DNA of 64,000 nt from Gamarada debralockiae (Eukaryota > Ascomycota > Leotiomycetes > Helotiales > Hyphodiscaceae): positions 1-64,000 of the forward strand of contig NXFV01000216.1 of the NCBI GenBank assembly GCA_002803225.1, in the 5' to 3' direction. The translations under genes were made by a program, and so were the position numbers. Of this stretch, positions 1 to 10,148 are shown piece by piece. The notes under the pieces are model-generated. The model worked only from the letters and a program-made list of their open reading frames with translations. It ran no database searches and was not told the DNA's origin. Position 1 is the first letter of the stretch, and each line of letters opens with the position of its first letter.

Positions 1-511
1 ACCTTCGTATAAGCGAATAAGACCTTAGGACAATCTCCACACGATAAGGGTACTTGTCGAGACATCCGAGATCGCTCGCTGCATCTGAGTGATTGTTATA
101 TCATCTTTGGATTAGTGCGGTAATCATTTCCCACATAGCTTACTGTCCTCTTTTACGTAGCTTACTCCCCCTACTTTCTGTCACTAGTCTGTTTGGTGCA
201 TCGGCGATAAAGCAAGAGCCGCAGATATGCATTCCAAGTTTCCTCCCCAACGTCCACTGCTTTCTCTTCCTATCAAATCGATTTTTGATATGAATGTGAA
301 GCTCTGATTCGTCCGCCAGCGCACTCCTTTGTTCCAGCCACTCGTCTCATCTCGCCTATGGAACGCCATGTAAGCGACCTGCATGAGCTAAGAACTGTGC
401 CATCTAGACCTCACTTCGTGCTCTCTTTTAAAGAAGAGCTCTATCATCTATCCCAAAAGCTTCAACTGCTCTCATGTATCGCCATTTCGCCATTACCAGC
501 TGACACCGAAG
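1..511. other. 5' flank, no gene seen
   Basis: No reading frame here has the codon pattern or splice context of a fungal gene, and no repeat was recognised. The last part is probably the promoter and leader of the LtrA-like gene that starts at 512. Confidence 0.4.
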
Positions 512-3500
512 ATGTCTAACTCTCCTACCAATGCCAGTGGCGTTACGAGTACTAGTCATCACCACCACCACCACGGACGACGACTGCGGAATTTTATACT
601 CCCAAACGGGAGGGAAGTGCACATAGCGCTCTCCCCGGAAGAAGCTGAATCGTTACGGCAAAGATTAACAGTAAGCAAATCTTTGGAGTCATTTATTCCC
701 TATTTCGTGACAATTCGAGTCCTGAATTCTACTCTAAAGGAGATATCTTTTGAGTAGAATACTATTTCGGAACTCCACAAGGCTCTCTCGGCTGTGTCCT
801 TCTTCCCTTATGAAGCATGTACTGACTCCGAGATCTTCCAAGGCCATCAGAAAAGATGAAAGTTTTGACCTCGTAAGTATAACAGGGTACTTTGTATCCC
901 ACCCATTTGAGCTTTGTTTGCACCCTGTTTCATCTCCTGTACCCCGATTACTCCAAACCCTTTCCGTATCAGGAATCTTTCCTCTCTTTTGCTCTCGAAA
1001 CAAGCTCAAATATGAAATTGCTAACTCCCCCGTTATGTAGGTGATCAATGGATCCCCCGAGCATCTTGATGCTTTGAAGATGACTCTCAGTCATCACGAG
1101 AGCAAACGAGAAGCTCTGAGAAGGAAATATGGGGATGATTTTGACGAGTTTGAAAATGTCCGGGCGGAATTGGATCAGTTGGGATCGGAGTTGCATATGC
1201 TGACAGATCACGCTGTTGCACTTGATGCGAATTTCTCAAAATATGGGTACTCGGCGCACTTGAGGACTTATGATGATCATTCGAGTCCACTCGCATCAAG
1301 TGCATCTTCTATAAGTGGGTTCCATGATCCGGACCATGAAAAGAAGGATTGGGAGGCCGAGAAACGAAATGGAAGGATCATGAAGCTTTATAAGAAGGTA
1401 AGTTTGAACCTTGGGATTGAAGGTCCATATTCTTTGAATAATTGTTACTGACGAACGATCCTAGCCCACTGTTCGACAATACTTCCACAAAGGCCTCCTA
1501 TGGAGAGCCTCTGGAAGTACCGAGGTTGCTTCGTTCGAGCTCTTCGTTGATTTATTATACGTCGGAATACTCGCAATAAATGGTGATCATGCAAGTGTCC
1601 CTACTCCGGATGTCTCGCGAGTTTTTTTCCCTCTCGACGCATGAGACATTGTCACAACTCTACATTCTACCTTATTAGGCAATACTGACTCCGAGATTTT
1701 GACAGGCTGCCGATGACCCGACCGGTTTTGAACTCCTAAGATTTACAATTACTTTCATCATGAGCTGGAAGGTGGGTAATCTGGGTGTAGTTCTTTTCCT
1801 ATTCGAGACTCTTTTACAAGTTTTTACTCTTGAATCATGTCTCGGGAGTAGTTACTCCAAAGTCTTTCCCAAATGAAGTGTATGGCTGACTCCCCAGATA
1901 TGGAGCGACGTTACCATCTTGATCTCCTGGTTTGAGACAGATGATATTCTGCAAAGATTATCGGTGATCTTCATCATGGCCTGCCTTTTAGGGTGAGTAG
2001 CTGCGCTGTTCCCTTGCTTGCGAGCGCTCCGTAGTTGAAGAGCAGATTATCGACGCTCTAATCGTCCATCGCGATTGAATTGTTGTCGGTGCTGGAGATG
2101 AGTCTCAGCTGCAGGCTCCCAGTGGCTTGCATCATGCAGTGGACACTGCATAAACTCTAGCTAACATCATCTAGTCTCACCACCAATATGCTGGATGCGT
2201 TCGTTTCCACATACTCGCAATTAATAGCCTTCTATCTTGCTGCTCGATTGTTCATGACAGGCTATTGTCTGGTTTTGGGGGCCGTCGTCCCTAGTGAGTA
2301 ATTTTCGGAGAACTTTGTTCTCATTCCGTGGCATTCCACGAGTTCTACTCCCGAATTTTGCTCGAAAAGGAGACCTTCGAGTAGAATAGTATCTCATAAC
2401 TCCCGAGCCTCTATCTACTCCGTCTTTCTTTCCTTATCAAGCATATGCTGACCCTGAGATTTTGAAGTGGTCCGCCCAATGATGATAACACAAGCTGCAA
2501 TAGCGCTGATTCCATCCGTACTTTGGATAGGCTCTATATATATCGAGATGCCGAACCGCCTAGCCGTGATCTGGATCGCCATCTTTATCGATCTTACTGG
2601 AGCAATGTTTGTGATTCTCTTCATCCGCGGCTCGAAGAAAATATCCACTCGTTTTGGAGAGTGGGTTGAAAAGTTATATGAGTTTTATCCGGCGGTCAAT
2701 ATCGAACATAAGACTGAGAGAACAAACGCGTTTGTTACGTTGGTGTTTGGCTATTCCGTCGTAGCCATTATATATCAGAATGCGGCGTCTTTCGGGTTGA
2801 ATGCCTTCTTTGGAAAGGCGGTCCTTGGGTTACTTCAGGCGTTTTGCTTGAACTGGATTTATTTCGAGTTAGATGGTAAGTAAAGTATCCTATAAACTGC
2901 TTCAGAGTACGCTTTCTTGTTACCTCCTTTTTCTCATTTACTCAATCGTTTGTGTCGAGTAATGCTGACTGGAAGCCTTCTAGGTGCCGACCTGTATGCC
3001 CATGTAAGGAACATTGGCTCTTTTCTTTCTGGCCTCCTGCTCTCACTTGCATTTACCCTCATGTACTCCATTTACTCCTGATATCCCCAACATAGAGCCA
3101 ATCACTCCGTTTGCTCCTGAGACAAACTTGATTGGGACCTTACTGACTCTTTGGTTACTAGGCCATACGAAGGCACGTCCTCTCATGTAGGTTTCTTTGC
3201 ACATCAGAATATAAGCACTTTTAACTAACACGAAATGAAGCAATGCTCTGGGCCGTTGCACATCTCCCCTTCGTGATGAGTTTCGTCCTCGGTGCCGCAG
3301 CTCTATCCAAACTTGTAGTCGCAACGTAGGGAACACCGGCTCTTGTTTTTTTACCTCCCACTCTCACCTGTATTTACTCATATGCTTCACTTACTCCCAC
3401 ACAGCGCCGATCACTCCGTTTGCTCCTGAGATATTCTTGATTGGGAAATTACTGACTCCTCGGTGATGTAGTGACTGCAGCGACACTAAGCTAGACTGGC

Positions 3501-4008
3501 TCACAGATTTGTACCAGAAGAAGTCCGATGGCGAGATTCCTGATGGCCTTCGATTCTTCTATTGTGTTGGTTTGGGAATAGCACTATTCTGTATGGGTTC
3601 GTTCTCCTTTTCCCCTTCTTTACCTTGACTAACAACCCAGGCATCATCTCCCTATGCCACGTCCACAAAGAAAGCTCAGGCTCCCGAATCCGTATCAAGA
3701 AACGCTACAGACTAGCCAACCGATTCGCAGTCTGCATCATACTATTCTGCTTGCCTCTCGCCCACCGGGTCAACTCCCTACAGCTGGTAAGCATAACAAC
3801 GGGACTGGTGGTTTGGGTATTGTTGCTAGAGTTGTGGGGAATGAGTTGTCCGGATGAGAGCTTCTTTGGGGAGAAGAAGGCTTGTAAATATACGGCCCGT
3901 TGTAAGATCTCGAAGAAGGATCTGGAGAGCGCGGTCAAAGGTGGACAAGTTATTCAGGTACAGCAGTTGATTGATAGGGGTGAGAAGGGGATGTATGAAT
4001 TGTCGTAG
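512..4008 (+). CDS. LtrA-like (low temperature requirement A family) multi-pass membrane protein
   Basis: Thirteen exons join in frame to 658 codons plus stop: 512-670, 843-872, 1041-1397, 1465-1590, 1706-1771, 1898-1992, 2175-2293, 2468-2875, 2984-3003, 3162-3186, 3241-3325, 3472-3590 and 3641-4008. The N-terminus is hydrophilic, with a natural run of six histidines (residues 16-21) and the charged stretch SPEEAESLRQRL. A long hydrophobic part follows, beginning FELFVDLLYVGILAINGDHA, which matches the start of the LtrA domain, and then many membrane segments. The family was named in Listeria; its fungal members have no settled biochemical role. Exons 2, 9 and 10 are only 30, 20 and 25 nt. 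Intron 4 is GC-AG. Several introns are related to one another (see findings). The family call is firm; the function is unknown. Confidence 0.87.
671..842 (+). repeat. Introner-like intron (intron 1 of LtrA-like gene)
   Basis: This 172-bp intron carries a 9-bp inverted repeat (ATTCTACTC at 726-734, GAGTAGAAT at 752-760) and ends with the branch module ACTGACTCCGAGATCTTCC then AAG. Intron 7 of the same gene (2294-2467) aligns with it over most of the 3' two thirds. Confidence 0.6.
1591..1705 (+). other. GC-AG intron (intron 4 of LtrA-like gene)
   Basis: Only a GCAAGT donor keeps the conserved GDH-AADDP reading frame. The nearby GT (1595) puts a stop straight after the junction. GCAAGT is the usual context for GC donors. 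The 3' end carries CTGACTCCGAGATTTT. Confidence 0.7.
2294..2467 (+). repeat. Introner-like intron (intron 7 of LtrA-like gene)
   Basis: This 174-bp intron contains TTCTACTC (2343-2350) and GAGTAGAA (2379-2386) as an inverted pair. It shares CGAGTTCTACTC with intron 4 of the GPI-protein gene at about 25266, and its 3' half is homologous to intron 1. Confidence 0.6.
3004..3161 (+). repeat. Introner-like intron (intron 9), near copy of intron 11
   Basis: This 158-bp intron and intron 11 (3326-3471, 146 bp) share blocks such as ATCACTCCGTTTGCTCCTGA, then CTTGATTGGGA and TTACTGACTC, in the same order and spacing. They are two copies of one sequence inside one gene. Confidence 0.75.
3326..3471 (+). 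repeat. Introner-like intron (intron 11), near copy of intron 9
   Basis: See intron 9. The splice sites are GTAGGG and GATGTAG. The copy interrupts a threonine codon in phase 2, whereas intron 9 is phase 0, so a duplication of flanking exon sequence does not explain the pair. Confidence 0.75.
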
Positions 4009-4709
4009 ACAGGTTGGTTGGAAACTGGATATATGTTGACAGTTGGATGGGGGAAGGATTATTAGCCAGGAGTTGGTCATGTCAGTTCCATGATAATCCA
4101 ACCTTAAGTTCGAGCCGAGACTCCTTCGGCTGCAAGCGGGATAGCAACTGCGCAAGGACATCTCCAAACTCTAATCTCACCGTCGTAAAAGACCCTCACT
4201 ATTCGACATCCGGGGAGACTTCGAATCTGGATGGTCTTGTTTCATTTTGAAATTTGGCAGACAATAATGAGGTTGCAAAGGGGCGTTGATCTGATGACGC
4301 CATTTCCAGGTGGGGGCGGGGGCGGACGGAGAAGCTTCACTTGACAGCTTGTTGACTGTCGTAAAATGTTGTAGTCGCGAAAACAGACAGAAGAATCGTA
4401 AATATTGATATGCAAAGAACGCTTTGTTTTGAAAGCTGACCCCTATCAAACCACTTACCCTGCTCAGCTGAGAAAACCTTTGGTGGCAATAAGCCAAGCT
4501 GGGCAAATTGTGGCTGATTCGCACGCACATATGCTGAATCTGTGTTTCGTGGAGTAGCGCGGGGACAAGCACAGCCCCAACCTTTCGAGTCGGGCTATTG
4601 GCAGTGAGAATCCACAAAAAGCGCTTCTCATTCACATATTATCACGATCTATTCTCTTCCTCTCTTCTACAATTTCCCTTTCGCATCTCACGCAATCTAA
4701 ACCACAATC
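4009..4709. other. Intergenic, no gene seen
   Basis: No convincing frame on either strand. The final 70 bases before the WW gene are pyrimidine-rich, as is usual for a fungal leader. Confidence 0.4.
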
Positions 4710-6239
4710 ATGGCAGGCCCAGAAACGTACTTCTCCCCACCCCCCATCACCTTCCCTTCGAATGAAAAGCAAGAAGCTGACCGGTGATTCTTAACGCAAC
4801 AGACCAGGCCAAGAAGGCCCCTCCTACGCACCCCCTCCTCTCCCCGAAGGCTGGATCGCCCAATGGGACGGCATGTCGCGCAAATACTACTTCGTGCAGC
4901 TCTCAACCGGCGCTTCACAATGGGAGACCCCAACGCATCCAGCGCCCACGGGGCCAACGCCGCAAGCTACGCCTCAGGGGATTGAACATCCGTATGGCAC
5001 GCCGGGAAACCAAGGTGGGATGGGAGGGGAGATTGTGGATAACGCGGATGGGACTAGGAGTGTGAGGTTTGCTGATGGGAGGGTGGAGCCGTTGGGTGCA
5101 GATGGGGAGAGAGGGTTGAGTGTAAGTATTTCCTGGTTTTGTGGGCAGGGATGCTGATTTCTTTTACGAAGAGCTTTGCGATGCAGCAGTTACTAGGTGG
5201 TGGGAAGAAACAGAACCAAGGCGGATTGGGTAACTTGGGAGGCCTGGCAAGTCAGTTCATGGGCGGAGGATCAAGTCACAACAACCAGAGCAGTGGAGGA
5301 GGCAGTGCAAGTTCTGGTATTGTTGGCGCATTGGCAGGCCAACTGCTCGGTGGTGGGAAGAAGCATGACCAACAGCAAAGTTATACTGGGTCGCAGAATA
5401 CACAGCAGCAGAGTCAGGGTGGACTGATGAGCAGTTTGGGGGGAATGTTTGGTGGTCATTCGGGATCCGGTCCTGGATCGGTATGATTCGACCTGCACTT
5501 TGGGGGGTTATTAGCTGACTGTGAATAGCAAGGGGGAAGCTTTGGATATTCCTCACACAATAGCCAGCAAGGTGGATATACTGGATCTGCTCCTCCAACA
5601 TCGTATCAACCGAGCGGTACAAACCATGCTTCATACAACCCACCATCCCAGGCACGCCCTTATGCTCCTCAAAACAACCCTCCATCGCAATCATACGGTA
5701 CTCCAGAGCACTCGTACGGTCAATCTCCAAACCAACAACAACCTCCATATGGCGCACCTTCAAACCAACAACAGCCTCCGTACGGCGGCGCGCCTTCATC
5801 CCAACAGCAGCCTCCATACGGCGCACCTTCATCTCAGCAGCCACCATACAACTCTCAACAACCACCTTCAAACCAGCAACCTCCATATGGCGGCGCTGGC
5901 AGCGCTCAACAGCCACCTTACTCTCCTCCCTACGGCGGAATTCCGCAGCAGCCAAGTTACGGTTCGGGACATCCCCCACCACAATCCCAACAATTCCCCG
6001 CCCCTCCCAGTTATGATCAAGGCGGTGCTGGATACGGAGGACCTTCACATCCCCCCCCTGGCAATTATGCAGAGATGTCTGGTGGGCTCTATGGAGGACC
6101 AGGCGCACCTAACGTGCCTATGGGAAGTCATCCACACCATGGACAACAGTACCAAAGCCAGCAGCCTCCGGGACCACCACCAGGCCAAGGATATGGCGCT
6201 CCTCCAGGAGGCTATCCTGGACAGCAGGGAAGATGGTAA
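4710..6239 (+). CDS. WW-domain protein with Q/P/G-rich repetitive tail
   Basis: Four exons (4710-4726, 4803-5121, 5172-5480, 5529-6239) give 451 residues. A single WW domain lies near the N-terminus, from LPEGWIAQWD to QWETPTHP, with both signature tryptophans and the YYF core; such domains bind proline-rich peptides. The middle holds two copies of a QLLGGGKK block in Gly/Ser/Gln-rich sequence. The last 240 residues are low-complexity, with repeated QQPPYG units. The layout (N-terminal WW, disordered Q-rich tail) recalls yeast Wwm1, a metacaspase-interacting protein, but similarity outside the WW domain is only compositional. The donor after the 17-nt first exon is fixed by frame: PET continues as PGQEGPSYAPPPLPEGW. 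The WW call is firm; the Wwm1 link is a guess. Confidence 0.85.
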
Positions 6240-6455
6240 TTTAATGAATATATGAAAATGAAATGAAACTTCCATAGTCTGCAGGATTGAGAGCGAAGTT
6301 TTAGTTAGATGGATATCCCGCGAATGCATCGATGCATATTTTGTAGTCCTAATTGAGATATTACTGGATCTGAACTCGAAACCAGGATCTCCCTCTTGAA
6401 GCTCTTATGTTGACAATGGCAGCCGTGACTTGTCAAATTGTGGTCCAGACGACAA

Positions 6456-7228
6456 TCATGATTTCTTTTTCTCCGAATCCACCTCATCTTTAGCCATTAC
6501 AGATACCCACCTGCTGATATGTCTGGACAAAAACCAACTCCCAACTGCAAGTATGACAATATATAAGGCCGTAGGAATTAAAGACCGAGGGAAGATGTTG
6601 AGAACGTAGGGATCGAGTATGACGTCGACGAAGACCGGGGGAACTTGCTCCATGAGTGTCTGGTTCATGGTAAAGTAGTCTGCCGCTGCCAAAATGTGGA
6701 GGAATAGTATCGATGGAGCGTCTTCGAATGCAGGCTTCGACTTAATATCTGCTCTAGAGATGCTGGGTTTCTGGTCGATTTCGACGGCGTCCGGCTGACG
6801 GGACTCGGAGTATTTTGCCAAGGAGGTTATTAAGTCGGGCGTCTCAAAGACCGTGGGAAGCTCGTAGGTATCGAGTCGGAAAGATGTTGGTTGCTGAACC
6901 TGCATCAGTTCGTGCTACTTTGGAGTTGTGAGAGTGTATTTACTGTTGCAGTCCAGCATATTCTAACCTCATATCTCTGCCCTTCTCGCAATCCATGCAA
7001 TAGTAACCAACTTGATTGACCATACTTTGATGTATTCGTGGGAAATTCTGCCTGGATATGAGTCCGTAGGGACCAATGCTGCGGTGAAAGAGTCTCGAGA
7101 TGTAGATCTTCGAACGTTGGATGGTCAATTGGAGCTTGAAGTTTGCTCGGGCCAAGAAATATGGCTTTCTCGGTATTGGCCAAAACAGCTATAATTTGGG
7201 ACAAAACCAAAAGAAAAAATTCCAACAT
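6456..7228 (-). CDS. Type I ER-like membrane protein, family not recognised
   Basis: Two exons (7228-6944 and 6899-6456, minus strand) give 242 residues. A hydrophobic signal peptide (MLEFFLLVLSQIIAVLA) opens the protein. The lumenal part has a beta-rich stretch (GLREGQRYEVRICWTAT), faintly like a fibronectin-type strand pattern, and two N-glycosylation sequons (NTS, NQT). One membrane span (IPTALYIVILAVGSWFL) lies near the C-terminus, followed by a short charged tail ending KKKS, which fits the dilysine KKXX retrieval signal of ER proteins. The intron is phase 0 with GTAAAT and TGCAG. The gene is divergent from alpha-tubulin with 390 bp between start codons. ER residence is inferred from the tail. 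Confidence 0.7.
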
Positions 7229-7618
7229 CGTGAGTTAGTGAACCGGGTTTGATCCGCTCAGACTTTGGGAACTGCTGAGTTGCTCTTCTTGGAGTCAAAA
7301 TACAGGAGATCGAGAGCAGTTCTTCTTTCTCAAAGCAACCATTTTGGAGGGGAAGAAACGTGGAGTTGACATTAATCCTAATTGGGCATAGTCCAGCACA
7401 ACGCGACTTCTTTTGTTTATGCAGGCCACCCGACTACCGTAGGTACGCACAAGCGAAACTACCCAAATCAAAATCCCCTGTGCCTGCTTCCCTTCTTCCC
7501 CACTACTTCTACTGTGTATCTCAACCTCACAGACCACTTGCGAGACCTTCTCCCAGTCAATTTTTCCGCTCTTGATCCCCCAAACACATACACTTAAGCA
7601 TTCGACTCAACCGTCAAC
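7229..7618. promoter_or_regulatory. Bidirectional intergenic region upstream of alpha-tubulin
   Basis: It separates two divergent start codons. About 7480-7610 is strongly C/T-rich on the + strand, a common feature of highly expressed fungal promoters and leaders. The tubulin start sits in a strong context, CGTCAACATGAG. Confidence 0.45.
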
Positions 7619-9391
7619 ATGAGAGAAGTCATCAGCATCAACGGTAAGGAGTTCCTCGACGCGCTGCACACCGCCCCATCTTCCCGCGTCCACAATATCC
7701 ACATAACTTCATATACTGACATGTTTCCTTCCAATAGTCGGTCAAGCTGGTTGCCAAATTGCCAATTCTTGCTGGGAGGTGAGCTTCAACATAACTCGAA
7801 CGTGCTGCTGTCTTGTCGCAGCTCAACGACTGGCATGACTAACGTGAGGGGTTTTCAAAATAGCTCTACTGCCTTGAGCACGGTATTCAGGTACGCATAC
7901 TCGCAACTCCTGTGCTTGAGGACATCCTCTAGCTACTGAGAATCCTTACTGACGCGTTTTCTTTTCATAGCCCGATGGATACTTGACCGAAGAACGCAAG
8001 GCAGCCGAACCTGATCAGGGCTTCAGCACCTTCTTTTCCGAAACCGGTAAGCAAACATACACAACTACATATTCTCGAACATCTCACTTACGTGATATCA
8101 CTGTACAGGCCAAGGCAAATATGTCCCCCGAACCATCTACTGCGATCTCGAGCCCAACGTCGTCGATGAAGTCCGCACCGGCACCTACCGCAGCTTGTTC
8201 CACCCAGAGATGATGATTACTGGCAAGGAGGATGCTTCAAACAACTACGCTCGTGGTCACTACACTGTCGGCAAGGAGTTGATCGACCAGGTCTTGGACA
8301 AGGTTCGCCATGTCGCCGATAACTGCTCTGGTCTCCAGGGTTTCCTTGTCTTCCACTCCTTTGGTGGTGGAACTGGCTCTGGTTTCGGTGCTCTTCTCAT
8401 GGAGCGCCTGTCCGTCGACTTCGGTAAGAAGGTCAAGTTGGAGTTCTGTGTTTACCCGGCTCCTCAAACCGCAACGTCCGTTGTTGAGCCATACAACTCC
8501 ATCCTTACAACCCACACCACGCTCGAACACTCTGATTGTTCCTTCATGGTTGACAACGAGGCTATCTACGACATCTGCAGAAAGAACCTTGGTCTAGAGC
8601 GTCCCAACTACGTGAACTTGAATCGCCTCATTGCCCAGGGTATGTTTATCCTCTGGTGGGTGTACTCCAATCGATACTGATCTATTCTAGTTGTCTCCTC
8701 CATCACTGCTTCCCTCCGTTTCGATGGTTCCCTCAATGTCGATCTCAACGAATTCCAGACTAACTTGGTACCATACCCCCGTATCCACTTCCCTCTCGTT
8801 GCCTACGCTCCAGTCGTTTCGGCTTCCAAGGCCTCCCACGAATCCAACTCTGTTCAGGAGATCTCCATGGCTTGCTTCGAGCCTAACAACCAGATGGTTA
8901 AGTGCGATCCCCGCAACGGAAAGTACATGGCCACTTGCTTGTTGTACCGCGGTGACGTTGTTCCCAACGATGTCCACAATGCTGTCGCAACTCTCAAGAC
9001 CAAGCGCACCATCCAATTCGTTGATTGGTGCCCAACTGGATTCAAGATCGGTATCTGCTACCAGCCTCCCCAGATGGTTCCCAACGGTGATTTGGCCAAG
9101 GTTAACCGCGCTGTGTAAGTTTAGTTTCTCCCCACAAACTGTCAGTGGCTAACATCAAGAAGTTGCATGCTTTCCAACACTACTGCCATTGCCGAGGCCT
9201 GGTCCGCTCTTTCGCACAAATTCGATCTCATGTACTCCAAGCGTGCCTTCGTCCACTGGTACGTCGGTGAGGGTATGGAGGAAGGAGAGTTCTCTGAAGC
9301 ACGTGAGGATCTTGCAGCTCTGGAGCGTGACTACGAGGAGGTTGCGACAGACTCTCTCGAGGGTGAGGAGGGTGCTGAGGCCGAGTACTAG
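7619..9391 (+). CDS. TUB1: Alpha-tubulin
   Basis: Seven exons (7619-7643, 7738-7778, 7864-7890, 7971-8046, 8109-8639, 8691-9114, 9163-9391) yield exactly 450 residues, the usual alpha-tubulin length. The protein starts [13 protein letters not shown], has the GTP-binding GGGTGSG loop, and ends [10 protein letters not shown]. The C-terminal tyrosine is the residue that is removed and re-added in the tyrosination cycle of organisms that have it. The catalytic glutamate region of the T7/H8 loop is present in the C-terminal half. Alpha/beta-tubulin dimers build microtubules for mitosis and transport. The introns cluster at the 5' end around very short exons (25, 41 and 27 nt), as in other fungal tubulin genes. 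The folding cofactor TBCB for this protein lies at 28.6-30 kb. Confidence 0.98.
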
Positions 9392-10148
9392 ACCATTGCT
9401 TTACTGAGTCTAATGTTTATCTCCTGTGGGAAGACACATACTTGGAGGGCTAGATTCGGGACTTGATTCAACAACATGATGCTTCGTTAGGAATAATGGG
9501 AGCTTCGTCATGTTTAGCGGGGGTTCTTAGAGCCGTTTGTTTTTTTTTTTCACTGCGAACTTTATGTGAAGGGATTTCCTTCAATCAGAATGATACTCTA
9601 TGCTTCTTTGTAATTGAGACGAGTAGTAGTTGGTGAATGAATACAACCTGCAATAATCCATTTGCCCCGGACGATTCATTTGGTTGACCCCCAAAATGTT
9701 GATGTGCATGATGCGCTGTGAGATGATTCAGCCATAGGTCAGTCTTTGAGGTTTGATGTATGTGATCGGCACGCATTTCATCCTTCCAAATGCAAGTTCT
9801 TCCGCAAAATGACCGAAGTTGGGGCTGCATTCGTTTGTGGTTCGTTGTCTTGATTTCCAAGCCAGCAAGTGAAGGTTCACAAACTCTCGCTAGGCGACCC
9901 ATGCAGTTCTCCGTACTTTACTTACCAGCCACTCTTTACCGTAGCTCCACTTAGAACCAAACGGCTATTTGCCTCATTAGCATCACTTTTGCAACTCTAC
10001 AGCATTGCGTACTGGCTTTTTCGATAGCTTCGAAGCTTGAGATACCATCGACGAGCATACCCGCAGCTTCAGTTTTGAAATTGATCCTCTTTACGATCTC
10101 TACTCGACGATTTGAAATTCAGGAGCTCAGCGCGGAAGCGGAAGCGCA
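9392..10148. other. Intergenic between alpha-tubulin and Ede1
   Basis: Contains the tubulin 3' flank with a T11 run near 9540 and the Ede1 5' region. No gene was seen. Confidence 0.4.

Noticed and set aside
5257..6108. 283-codon minus-strand frame opposite the WW gene
   Set aside because: Shadow of the repetitive Q/P-rich coding sequence on the + strand.
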